The notes under the pieces were generated by a model. That model did no database searches. It saw only the letters and a program-made list of their open reading frames with translations, and had not been told where the DNA came from. A program made the position numbers and the translations under genes. A DNA stretch of 64,000 nucleotides, taken from Brevifilum sp964643275. GTDB taxonomy: Bacteria; Chloroflexota; Anaerolineae; Anaerolineales; Anaerolineaceae. The stretch spans positions 1 to 64,000 of the forward strand of contig CAZXRL010000001.1 of NCBI GenBank assembly GCA_964643275.1, given 5' to 3'. Shown here piece by piece: positions 7,609-16,058 of this stretch (position 1 is the stretch's first letter; each line of letters begins with the position of its first letter).

Positions 7609-9123
7609 ATGAATATTGGATTCATTCAAATCAACAAGCATTTTGGTGAGGTCCATGCCAATGCGGATATCAACCTCGATATTCAAAGCGGCATGATTTA
7701 TGGTATTTTAGGAGAGAATGGGGCAGGCAAGAGCACCTTGATGAAAATTCTCTCCGGTTTTATCCAACCAGATTCTGGTGAGATTATCCTGGATGGAAAG
7801 GAGGGCTCAATTGGTACGCCAGCCGACGCAATCAAGTTTGGCATCGGCATGTTGCATCAGGATCCATTGGATTTTCCTCCCATGCAGGTGATTGATAATT
7901 TCATCGTCGGCCAGGGCGGCGGCTTGATCCTCTCCCATAAAGACGTCATTAAAGAATTTCATGAATTACAAACACAGTTTGGATTTTCCCTGGATCCAGA
8001 AGCGTATGTAGATACGTTAACAGTGGGTGAGCGTCAGCAACTTGAAATCCTGCGTCTCTTGTGTTTAGGTGCACGGGTCTTAATTCTGGATGAACCAACC
8101 ACGGGCATCAGCATCCAGCAAAAGGAAAAGTTATTTGCTGCATTAAAGATTTTAGCGCAACAGGGAAAAACGATCATTTTCGTCTCGCATAAATTAGAAG
8201 ATGTAGAAGTATTGTGTAATAAGGTAGCAATATTAAGAAAAGGCTACCTGGTTGGTGAAGCTAAGGCCCCCTACAACACAGATCAGTTAGTCGAGATGAT
8301 GTTTGGGAAACAAATCGCCTTAAAAGAACTCAAATCAGTCGCTCAAGAAAAAATCGTTTTCGAGCTGCAGGATCTTTATATTGAACAATATCCACTGACA
8401 ATAGAAAAGGTTAATTTCCACCTTCACGCAGGAGAAGTGATCGGCTTGGCGGGTATGGAAGGCAGCGGTCAAGATGTGTTGCTCAGGGCATGCGCAGGTT
8501 TGTTGCGCCCTGTCTCCGGGTATGTGATTGTGGATGAAAAAGACCTGACTGGTAAGAATTATTTTGAATTTATGAAAAATGGGGTCGCATTTTTGCCTGC
8601 CTCTCGCCTGGAGGAGGGGCTTGTACCAGGCTTGTCTTTGGCCGAGCACTTTACCGTGACAACAGAAAACAAAAAGCAATTATTTATTGATAAAGCCTAT
8701 TTCAGGTATAAATCACAACAAATGATTGATGAGTATCATATCATCGGTCGGCCGGAGACGCCGGTCGAATCCTTATCGGGTGGAAACCAGCAGAGGGCAG
8801 CGCTGTCGTTATTAAAGGATTCCCTCTCAATCATTTTATTAGAGCACCCCACCCGAGGTTTGGACATCGAATCAACCATTTACATGTGGGAAAAATTAAA
8901 AGAACGCTGTAAGCTGGGCACATCGATCTTCTTCATTTCCGCAGATCTGGATGAGATCTTACGGTACAGTGACCGGATTCTGGTGTTCTTCAACGGGCGC
9001 TTATCACAACCACTTGATTCAGCAACGGTCAGCCTGGAACAATTGGGACAATTGATCGGTGGAAAAGGCTGGGCTCAGGAATTTGTATCCAAGGAAAACA
9101 ATGAAATATGCACAATCCCGTAG
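7609..9123 (+). CDS. Nucleoside/sugar-type ABC transporter ATPase (two fused domains)
   Basis: A 504-residue ATPase with two nucleotide-binding domains in tandem, as in RbsA/MglA and BMP-linked transporters. Domain one has Walker A GENGAGKST, the variant signature TVGERQQLEIL and Walker B LILDEPTTGI. Domain two has the usual degenerate P-loop (GMEGSGQD), signature LSGGNQQRAAL and LEHPTRGLDI. It powers import through the two permeases that follow. The permease start at 9101 lies inside its last codons, so the genes are translationally coupled. Confidence 0.93.
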   Translation: MNIGFIQINKHFGEVHANADINLDIQSGMIYGILGENGAGKSTLMKILSGFIQPDSGEIILDGKEGSIGTPADAIKFGIGMLHQDPLDFPPMQVIDNFIVGQGGGLILSHKDVIKEFHELQTQFGFSLDPEAYVDTLTVGERQQLEILRLLCLGARVLILDEPTTGISIQQKEKLFAALKILAQQGKTIIFVSHKLEDVEVLCNKVAILRKGYLVGEAKAPYNTDQLVEMMFGKQIALKELKSVAQEKIVFELQDLYIEQYPLTIEKVNFHLHAGEVIGLAGMEGSGQDVLLRACAGLLRPVSGYVIVDEKDLTGKNYFEFMKNGVAFLPASRLEEGLVPGLSLAEHFTVTTENKKQLFIDKAYFRYKSQQMIDEYHIIGRPETPVESLSGGNQQRAALSLLKDSLSIILLEHPTRGLDIESTIYMWEKLKERCKLGTSIFFISADLDEILRYSDRILVFFNGRLSQPLDSATVSLEQLGQLIGGKGWAQEFVSKENNEICTIP

Positions 9124-10144
9124 TTTGTCATTATTATTTCAATTAGGGGGTTTAATCCTGGCATTAGGGTTTGTCACCATAATCTTGGTCTCAATTAATG
9201 CAAACCCGGTAGAGGCTTTTCGATTAATTTTGGAAGGTGCAGTCGGCAATTCAACGCGCATCGCCAGTGTGTTTGTGGTGTGGGTGCCGCTGGTCCTGGT
9301 AACCTGCGGTGTGCTGGTCACATTCACTGCGGGTTTATGGAATATTGGCATTGAAGGCCAGATAACGCTAGGCGCAATCTTCACCACAGGTGTGATTCGC
9401 CTCTTTCTGGGCACATCAGTTCACCCGGTTCTAGTAATCATCCTCTCCATTTTGGCTGGGATGGCGGGTGGTGCCATGTGGGCTGCCCTGGCTGGGATTT
9501 TGAAAGTCTTTGGCGGGGTAAACGAGATTTTCGGGGGGTTGGGTCTGAATTTTATTGCCACAGCACTGAATATCGGGTTGATCTTTGGCGCATGGAGTCG
9601 GCCGGGGGTCGCCTCAATGAGTGGGACAGAACCTTTTCCCGCAGCTTATTGGTTGCCCACGTTTCAAAATTTCCGGTTCAGCTGGTACTCGATTGTCTTG
9701 ACAGTGATCGGTCTGGTCGTGATCTATTTCTTGTTGCAGGGTACGCATTTTGGATTGCGACTCAAGGCGGTCGGGATGGGGATCAAATCTGCTTTCCGGT
9801 TGGGGATTCCAACCTGGCAGCATATGCTGCTTTCTTTCTTGATCTGCGGGCTGTTTGCAGGTCTGGCTGGCGCGCTGCAGGTTGTCGCTGTGTATCACCG
9901 CTTAATCCCGTCCATTTCCAGCGGCTATGGCTTCATGGGGCTGATGATCGCGATGTTGATCTCCTACCAAGCAATCTGGGTGGCGCCGATTGCCCTATTC
10001 TTTGCTGCTCTAAATATTGGCGGCATTCAACTGCCAATTGTGATGAAGCTTGATTCCTCACTGACAGGCGTATTGCAGGGCAGCCTGGTATTGTTCATCC
10101 TGCTGATGCAAGGCATCAAGCAACGGGTTTTGGGGAAGAAGTAG
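9101..10144 (+). CDS. BMP-type ABC transporter permease 1
   Basis: A 347-residue inner-membrane permease with about eight to ten hydrophobic segments and the family motifs NPVEAFRLILEGA, TAGLWNIGIEGQITLGA and GVNEIFGGLGLNFIA. It pairs with the next gene as a heterodimeric channel for nucleosides. The longer frame from 9059 adds charged residues without a ribosome-binding site; ATG 9101 has AAGGAAAAC just before it and gives a normal N-terminus. It overlaps the ATPase gene by 23 bases. Confidence 0.92.
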   Translation: MKYAQSRSLSLLFQLGGLILALGFVTIILVSINANPVEAFRLILEGAVGNSTRIASVFVVWVPLVLVTCGVLVTFTAGLWNIGIEGQITLGAIFTTGVIRLFLGTSVHPVLVIILSILAGMAGGAMWAALAGILKVFGGVNEIFGGLGLNFIATALNIGLIFGAWSRPGVASMSGTEPFPAAYWLPTFQNFRFSWYSIVLTVIGLVVIYFLLQGTHFGLRLKAVGMGIKSAFRLGIPTWQHMLLSFLICGLFAGLAGALQVVAVYHRLIPSISSGYGFMGLMIAMLISYQAIWVAPIALFFAALNIGGIQLPIVMKLDSSLTGVLQGSLVLFILLMQGIKQRVLGKK

Positions 10145-10153
10145 GGAAATCTT

Positions 10154-11152
10154 ATGTCAGGTAACATCATTCTATTAGGTTTAGCTGGTGTGATTTCCTC
10201 AGGTGCGCCAATCGTGCTGGCTGCAATTGGCGAAACATTGACCGAGCGGGCTGGGGTGATAAACCTTTCACTGAACGGCACCATCATCCTGTCTGCAATG
10301 ATGGGGTTTTGGGTGGCTGTGGAATTTGACAGCCTGCTATTAGGTTTTTTAACCGGCGCGATGGTGGGCGCACTGGTGGCAGCAATTGTAGCTTTCAGCA
10401 GCATCACTTTGAAACAGTCCCAGGTGGCGGTAGGGTTTATCCTGACCATCACGTGCCGGGATCTGGCTTATTTCTTGGGCAATCCCATCATGGGCCGCCA
10501 GGGGCCGATCATGTTTTCCACGCCCATCCCCTTACTGCGGGAGATTCCATTTATCGGCCCATTGTTGTTCCAGCAATCACTGATGACATATTTCAGCATC
10601 ATCCTTATCATCCTAACGTGGTTCTGGATCTCTAAAACTCGCCCTGGTTTGATGCTGCAGGGTATTGGCGAGAAACCGGCAGCGGCCTTTGTGCGCGGTG
10701 CTAATGTGTTATCCATGCGATATTTCTACACCATATTGGGCGGCGCACTGGTTGGATTAGCCGGACCGCTGTACACCCTGAGCGTGAAGCCAGGTTGGAA
10801 GGGCACGATTACCGGATTGGACGGCATCGGCTGGATTGCTTTGGCGATCACGATCTTTGGCGGCTGGAAACCAGTTCGGGTTGCTTTTGGAGCATACCTG
10901 TTTGCTTTCCTCCAGTGGTTGGGGTTGGTCTTGCAGTCCTCGTGGACATTTATCCCATCTCAAGTTCTGCAAGTTGCTCCGTTCCCGTTAATGATTCTTA
11001 CCTTGTTATTGGTGAATTTAGGCAATACCGAGTGGATGGAAAGGCTATTATCGACCTTGCCAGACGGAATAAGAAACCGGGTCAAAAAGCTAATCCGATC
11101 ACTGCGCTCTCAGCCGCCTGCCTCTCTTGGAACGCCATTCGAACGTCAGTAA
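10154..11152 (+). CDS. BMP-type ABC transporter permease 2
   Basis: A 332-residue inner-membrane permease, partner of the preceding one. Family features are SGAPIVLAAIGETLTERAGV, INLSLNGTIILSAMMG and GIGWIALAITIFGGWKPVR. It begins nine bases after the previous stop with AGGGAAA as ribosome-binding site. It closes the four-gene operon, and no clear terminator hairpin was seen after it. The product class is known to move nucleosides, though sugar-like cargo is possible. Confidence 0.92.
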   Translation: MSGNIILLGLAGVISSGAPIVLAAIGETLTERAGVINLSLNGTIILSAMMGFWVAVEFDSLLLGFLTGAMVGALVAAIVAFSSITLKQSQVAVGFILTITCRDLAYFLGNPIMGRQGPIMFSTPIPLLREIPFIGPLLFQQSLMTYFSIILIILTWFWISKTRPGLMLQGIGEKPAAAFVRGANVLSMRYFYTILGGALVGLAGPLYTLSVKPGWKGTITGLDGIGWIALAITIFGGWKPVRVAFGAYLFAFLQWLGLVLQSSWTFIPSQVLQVAPFPLMILTLLLVNLGNTEWMERLLSTLPDGIRNRVKKLIRSLRSQPPASLGTPFERQ

Positions 11153-11296
11153 TACGTCCCTGGCTATGATTCACCCCATGCGTCAATCCAAGAAATGCGT
11201 GCATTCAAGTGTGGGTGATTTAGAACAAAAACACCAACTATGATTCCGCGTCAACGCCTATTAACATTCTTTCTGTAATATCAAAAAAGTGATAGG

Positions 11297-12047
11297 TCAG
11301 GTCTCCTTTTCATTATCAAAGACTGAAAGGAGAAAACCATGACCTACCAAATAAAACAAGTATTGGAACACGTTGCAATCGAAGGAACGGATGCATTTCC
11401 AGATATGTGCCAGATCTTGATCAACGAAGCGATTCGGTTGGAACGGGAACTGGTTTATTCAGGGTGTTTTGTTCTCGTTAAGTAAGGCTGCGTAACACTG
11501 GCGGCTGATCCTGAAATGCCTGGTTGAAAGTTAGTTGCATTGTGCAAATTTGATTCTCAGCGATGACCACATAGGCTGCGCAAGACCCGCCAAGCGGTCT
11601 TAACTGGAGTGCCTGGCAGGGTCGTAAAATCCATCTACAGCAGAATGCTAGTCAGCATGTTCCTCGCAAGCGGATGCAGGCTGAGGTGGCCGCTGACATA
11701 CGGGCAGTCTTCAATGCGCCGGATCAACAGCAAGCACCACTGTACTTGAAATAGGTCGTTTCCATGTTTGCTAGGTCAGCATCCGAATTGGCGGATAGGC
11801 TGGAAGAAGCCATTCTGGAGGGGCTGACTGTATTTCACTTACTGGAAACCCATCGTCGGTGTATCAAAACTGGTAACATGCTGGAACGGGTCAACCATGA
11901 AATCAAACGATGTTCCCGTGTTGTTAGGATTGTTTCCAAATCAACCCTCCTGCTCACGGCTTGTGAGTGCGAGCTTGATGGAGGTCGACAAGCATTGGGA
12001 AACTGGTAGATTCTATCTAAATGTCGGACCTAATTAAAAGGACCTGA
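11297..12047. mobile_element. Decayed IS256-family insertion sequence
   Basis: The remnant holds the two ends of an IS256-type transposase (11339-12037) with about half of the gene lost. Possible imperfect terminal inverted repeats are TCAGGTCTCCTTTTCATTA (11297-11315) and the reverse of TAATTAAAAGGACCTGA (12031-12047). They match with small gaps. A complete element would be about 1.3 kb, so this one is dead. It sits at the junction between the transporter operon and an AT-rich glycosyltransferase gene. Confidence 0.6.
11339..12037 (+). pseudogene. IS256-family transposase pseudogene
   Basis: Pieces of an IS256 mutator-type transposase in several frames. The N-terminus reads MTYQIKQVLEHVAIEG and stops at about 11484. 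A middle piece reads GRKFHLQQNASQHVPRKRMQ, matching the usual QRCQFHLQQNA region. The C-terminus reads EGLTVFHLLETHRRCIKTGN, then LERVNHEIKRCSRV, and ends HWETGRFYLN after a shift of frame. The acidic catalytic core between the first two pieces is largely missing. Frameshifts, stops and deletions rule out activity. Confidence 0.85.
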
Positions 12048-12066
12048 TGAATTTTCAGAAGAATGG

Positions 12067-12097
12067 TTGCAGAATCGATTGTGGTTTATGCTATAAT
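12067..12097 (+). promoter_or_regulatory. Extended -10 promoter of the glycosyltransferase gene
   Basis: TGCTATAAT at 12089-12097 is a consensus extended -10 element. A TTGCAG at 12067-12072 could serve as -35 with a long 19-base spacer. The GTG start follows about 40 bases downstream. Confidence 0.6.
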
Positions 12098-12138
12098 GCA
12101 AATAATATATATAATTTTAGAATTCTACAGGTGGCTTC

Positions 12139-15100
12139 GTGAAAAATATCAGTCAGATCTGGCATTGTATCGCCGAAACTCCCCAGATCAGTGTTAGTGG
12201 AAACTCTCGCTTTAAAAACAAAGTCAGAAGAGCAATAACTAACATTGCGTCTACCCATGCTCATTTTGAAACATCCTTTTCGGGAAGATTTATTGTTTCA
12301 AGCCAGAGGATCCATTTCGATAATGAACTTTTTATTCTTTATCTGAATCATTCTCTGAATGGCAATCAAATCCAGAAAGTATTACTTCAAATCCATAATC
12401 ATGGTTCCGTCGATGAAGCCCAGGTTCCCCAAACCCATAAACTGGGCTGGTTCTCAAAGATTTCCAGGCAGTTCTTAAGAAAGTCCATTGAAAAACAGAT
12501 CGAAGACGCAGCAGTCAGAATTGCCCAGTTGCCGCCCAGGGGGAACGTGGCTACGGAAGACCAGCATTTTTTAATGGTTATGATGCAGCTGAAAATGTTT
12601 GTCAGAAAAATATCACGAAAAATTGAGAACAATTCCATTATCTGGTTACTGGAATCTAACCGCAGAATCCATCAAAAACGACTTAGAGAACTTCACAGGA
12701 GAAGAATTGATGGGGATCAATCTCTAAATCCCCTTCAAGAACAAAAGACCATCGCTGAAATTGATGCGTTGATCCATGAGAAACGGTTACTCCTTCAACG
12801 AAGATTGATTAATCGATCTCTCAAAGGGATCGAAAAATGGCAAAATTCCGGGAACACAGAAGCACCTTCTCAAATAAAGCTTGACAAAGTTCGTGATCTC
12901 CAGCAGGAAATCCAAAACTTAGAGCACAAATATGATCGTTCTAAATCCACAACAAATTCAGTTGTTAATAATATCCAAAAGACATTTCTCAAACGTCGTC
13001 TCACCCGTCTTCAACGCAAGGTAATCAAGCTAAATTATCGCACGCGATGCAATTCCAAACAGCAGGAATTTTTAAACAAACTTCACCTGTATTTTCAGGA
13101 GTATTACCACACTTCCCTGATTCCTAATAGTTTTATCGAGACTATCAACCTGCATATATTTAATGCACTCCGTTATCTTCTTAATCTGCTCTTTATTGGT
13201 TGTTATCTTTATTTGATAAAAATCCCCCTCCCTTTATTCCCGATATTCTTAATCCTTGGGATGTTCGTTTTTCAACCTGTTTCCAATAAATTTGCTGTTC
13301 TTATGATGCTTCCTTTTATTAAAACAAATGGACTCAAAAGGTTATCCTTCAGTGAATTGAAGCAGGCCATAGAAGACCGTGCATCCTCTAATAATTACCT
13401 GTGTGCCATTGATCTGCCTTTGTATACAGGGAAAACCTCCGAGCTTGATACAACAAAACATTATATTCATAGAAACCTGGTAAATCTGCAGGACACACTT
13501 TCTTATTACGAGAAGCTGAGTGTTATTTATCAAATCACCTCAAACACCACAGATCCAAGTTTAATAAACAAAGAGATTGAACTGACAAAGCGCGCCCAAC
13601 ACCGTGCAGATCAACTCTTGGGTAATCATCGTGTATTCTTTATCTACCTTCACCGAAAGTCATCCACCGCAAAAAAAGTCGGAAATATCCTAGCTGCGCA
13701 CCTGCTTAAGTTTCGTGGATTAACCGATGCTCAAATATATACTGATTCTAAGAAATTTTTGACAACATTCCCTGATGGCCCCCTGTTCGATTTGGTACAC
13801 GGCAATTTTGCTGACTCTTTATGCGCAGTTGACCATAATATATCAAAGCAACAAATTGACAATGATACGATCATCAGCATGATTCTCAAAGGCCAAAAGA
13901 TACCCATCCATCAACACGTGGATTTCACATTCTTTATTGACAATAAAAACGAGATCAAGCCTTCCAGTTTTGAAAAAGGCCTGGCAATCATGTTGCATCC
14001 GGAGAATACAAACTTATGCATCCTTCAACCTGAAATGAGTATTGAAGATCCAATTCATGAAGGGCAGAAACTCACCTCCATATTCCTGCGAATGATGCGG
14101 ATCGCTAGGGATACCCATAACTTCAGATACCTGAAATCGCTTCACGGCATTTTTCAAAATATGAGTGCGTACTACGGAAAGGGGATGATCAGGCTTGAGC
14201 ATTATGATTACATGGTTATGAATGAAGTTCTGAACCTGCGATACGTTGATTCCCACGATTGGCAGGAAAGCGTATTCAACTACGCGGTATTTTGCGCAAG
14301 CAGTGATAAACGCGTTTCAGTCAACCATGTTTCCAAAAATGAGATGACCATGCTTTTAGAGACAGAAAGTGACAGCCAGATGTACAACATGGTCTTTGCT
14401 GATGATCGCTGTAAAATCTCTGATCATGGAGGCAATCATCGTATCATTCATCTGCTGCCTGGGTCTGAACAGGGCCAGATCTGGCAGGTTGTTGATTTTC
14501 TGGATAACAATATTGAAGTCGGTGAACGGGAATTAATTTCCACCATCGGCAATTACATCAGGGACACCCGCTGGCTCAAGGGCGATCTGCAAATGTTAAA
14601 CACATTTTTTCCTTATGCGCGCTATATGCCTGCATATCACAAATTTCATCTCACTAACATTTTTCGCCGATTCACAAACGAACTTACCCTGCTTCTCTGG
14701 GTCACTGTGAACTTCATTGCTTTATCGCTTTATTCTAGTCCCGAACAGCTTGAAGCGCATGTCCTCTACTTATTATCCCTTCATCTGACTATAACCGCAT
14801 TTGGTTTTGCCGGAATCGACTTATTTCTTTATCCAATCTCATTTGAAATAAAAAATAATATTTTTGGGATTCCACGCAATTACGTGAAATCAACCCTGGC
14901 GTCCATCGCGAAAATTATTAGGAAACTCGCAATCGGATTGTGGCAGTTTCCTCTCTATCTCCTGGTAGCCTGGCCGCGTATATTCTTGAGTGGGTTTGCA
15001 TCAACAAAAATTCTACTCGCCGGCATTGACCAGCCTGTGCAGTGGAAAAAGGCGAGTAACGCGTCAATTTCATCGGATGAAGTGAGCGACAAGGGCATTT

Positions 15101-15300
15101 CCATGACCAGTTTCATTAAATGTTATCTGGCCGTAATTCTAACAGGAGTGCTGCTCCTGAGCATTCTCCTTTTGTTGATTACAACCAAATCCGCCCCTCC
15201 TTCGATCCTGCGTCTTATTAATATGGGAATCATTGTTATCAGCCTGATCCTTGGCCCGTTTGTGTCTTATGCTATCTCCAGGAAAATCGAAATAAATTAA
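12139..15300 (+). CDS. GT84/GT2-like membrane glycosyltransferase, divergent, with coiled-coil N-terminus
   Basis: A 1053-residue protein I read as a divergent relative of the glucosyltransferase core of cyclic beta-1,2-glucan synthase (NdvB) and OpgH. Residues about 165-345 are charged and probably coiled coil. A membrane pair follows at about 345-385. The catalytic-like region has DFTFFIDNKNEI (595-606) where a DxD is expected, YYGKGMIRLEHYD (678-690), SHDWQES (705-711) and the product-binding TRWLKGDLQ (810-818), which corresponds to the (Q/R)xxRW motif. About five membrane segments end the protein (846-1048). The second Asp of DxD is replaced (D601-N602-K603), so activity is uncertain. 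The GTG start has CAGGTGG upstream. The gene is visibly more AT-rich than its neighbours and follows an IS remnant, suggesting transfer. Confidence 0.6.
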   Translation: MKNISQIWHCIAETPQISVSGNSRFKNKVRRAITNIASTHAHFETSFSGRFIVSSQRIHFDNELFILYLNHSLNGNQIQKVLLQIHNHGSVDEAQVPQTHKLGWFSKISRQFLRKSIEKQIEDAAVRIAQLPPRGNVATEDQHFLMVMMQLKMFVRKISRKIENNSIIWLLESNRRIHQKRLRELHRRRIDGDQSLNPLQEQKTIAEIDALIHEKRLLLQRRLINRSLKGIEKWQNSGNTEAPSQIKLDKVRDLQQEIQNLEHKYDRSKSTTNSVVNNIQKTFLKRRLTRLQRKVIKLNYRTRCNSKQQEFLNKLHLYFQEYYHTSLIPNSFIETINLHIFNALRYLLNLLFIGCYLYLIKIPLPLFPIFLILGMFVFQPVSNKFAVLMMLPFIKTNGLKRLSFSELKQAIEDRASSNNYLCAIDLPLYTGKTSELDTTKHYIHRNLVNLQDTLSYYEKLSVIYQITSNTTDPSLINKEIELTKRAQHRADQLLGNHRVFFIYLHRKSSTAKKVGNILAAHLLKFRGLTDAQIYTDSKKFLTTFPDGPLFDLVHGNFADSLCAVDHNISKQQIDNDTIISMILKGQKIPIHQHVDFTFFIDNKNEIKPSSFEKGLAIMLHPENTNLCILQPEMSIEDPIHEGQKLTSIFLRMMRIARDTHNFRYLKSLHGIFQNMSAYYGKGMIRLEHYDYMVMNEVLNLRYVDSHDWQESVFNYAVFCASSDKRVSVNHVSKNEMTMLLETESDSQMYNMVFADDRCKISDHGGNHRIIHLLPGSEQGQIWQVVDFLDNNIEVGERELISTIGNYIRDTRWLKGDLQMLNTFFPYARYMPAYHKFHLTNIFRRFTNELTLLLWVTVNFIALSLYSSPEQLEAHVLYLLSLHLTITAFGFAGIDLFLYPISFEIKNNIFGIPRNYVKSTLASIAKIIRKLAIGLWQFPLYLLVAWPRIFLSGFASTKILLAGIDQPVQWKKASNASISSDEVSDKGISMTSFIKCYLAVILTGVLLLSILLLLITTKSAPPSILRLINMGIIVISLILGPFVSYAISRKIEIN

Positions 15301-15394
15301 TTATCTCATTATTCAAGGACACATATACAAAAAAGTCAGATTGCTCCAGGTCAATAATTAAAATATTATTAATTAACTTAGTTTATTAATTCTC

Positions 15395-15423
15395 TTGACC
15401 TTATTCACATATATTGCTAAACT
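15395..15423 (+). promoter_or_regulatory. Promoter of the small conserved protein gene
   Basis: TTGACC (15395-15400) and TAAACT (15418-15423) are spaced by 17 bases. The start codon at 15461 follows with AAAGGGAG between. This shows that the small gene has its own transcript and that the longer frame starting at 15395 is not coding. Confidence 0.65.
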
Positions 15424-15460
15424 TAAAACATACAATTCTTTATTAAAAAGGGAGTTTATA

Positions 15461-15658
15461 ATGGCATATTCATTCACCAACTCAAAAGGCAAGACCTATT
15501 ATTTACATCGAAAAACGGTCGCATCTGCCTCAGGCAAAACTCGTGATCTGTATTTCTTTGCCGGAGACGTTCGACCCGAATTTGCCGTCAATGAAGTCCC
15601 CGCCGGCAAACATGTGGTTGAAATGAAGTCCGGGTTGCCGGTCCTGAAAAAAGAATAA
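15461..15658 (+). CDS. Small conserved protein of unknown function (65 aa)
   Basis: A 65-residue soluble protein beginning MAYSFTNSKGKTYYLHRK and ending GLPVLKKE. I believe similar small proteins with the SFTNSKGxTYYLH start and a GLPxLKK end occur in Chloroflexota, but their function is not known to me. The ATG at 15461 has a strong ribosome-binding site (AAAGGGAG) and its own promoter. A strong terminator follows. The tyrosine- and lysine-rich composition and lack of cysteines do not suggest a zinc ribbon. Confidence 0.7.
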   Translation: MAYSFTNSKGKTYYLHRKTVASASGKTRDLYFFAGDVRPEFAVNEVPAGKHVVEMKSGLPVLKKE

Positions 15659-16058
15659 CCATTATTTTTTCTTCAGGAACATAACCCTAAACGCTGACCG
15701 GAAAAATCAAATTCCGGTCAGCTAAATGTGTAATAATAACTCAAGGCAACACTGCTCCTTTAATTTCATAGGGAGTAGTGTTTTTTAAGTTCCCAGTGCA
15801 TCAACTCTATATGACGTGTAACCTGTGACGATGACAGGAGCCACAGCAAGTAAAGCGAGAAAATTTTCAACAGAAATGGTTCACCAGGTCAATCATCCTG
15901 TATAATATGTCCTGTTGTGATTTCGCCACCAATAATCCTTTCTCTTAGAAAAACCGACCTTGAACAGGGCAAGGTGTACTGAAGTTGATTCGATATCTCA
16001 ATCAAATAAACAGATCATCCTAATCCGATTTCAGGACTCAACTAACAGGAAATGCAAC
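15659..16058. other. Intergenic region with two hairpins and a -10 element
   Basis: No gene is seen. The first part holds an 11-bp perfect inverted repeat, GCTGACCGGAA/TTCCGGTCAGC (15693-15722), then the terminator at 15748-15786. TATAAT at 15901-15906 is the likely -10 box for the orphan permease, with no good -35. Confidence 0.5.
15748..15786 (+). terminator. Rho-independent terminator
   Basis: AACACTGCTCC (15748-15758) pairs with GGGAGTAGTGTT (15771-15782), with one G-T pair, and runs into TTTTTT. It ends transcription of the small conserved gene. Confidence 0.85.

Noticed and set aside
9478..10053. A 191-residue frame overlapping the permease
   Set aside because: It lies in another frame wholly inside a clear permease gene and its translation has no family likeness.
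11764..12009. An 81-residue open frame that could be listed as a small gene
   Set aside because: Its sequence is the C-terminal part of an IS256 transposase (LERVNHEIKR) and continues in another frame to the usual ETGRFYLN ending, so it is part of the pseudogene.
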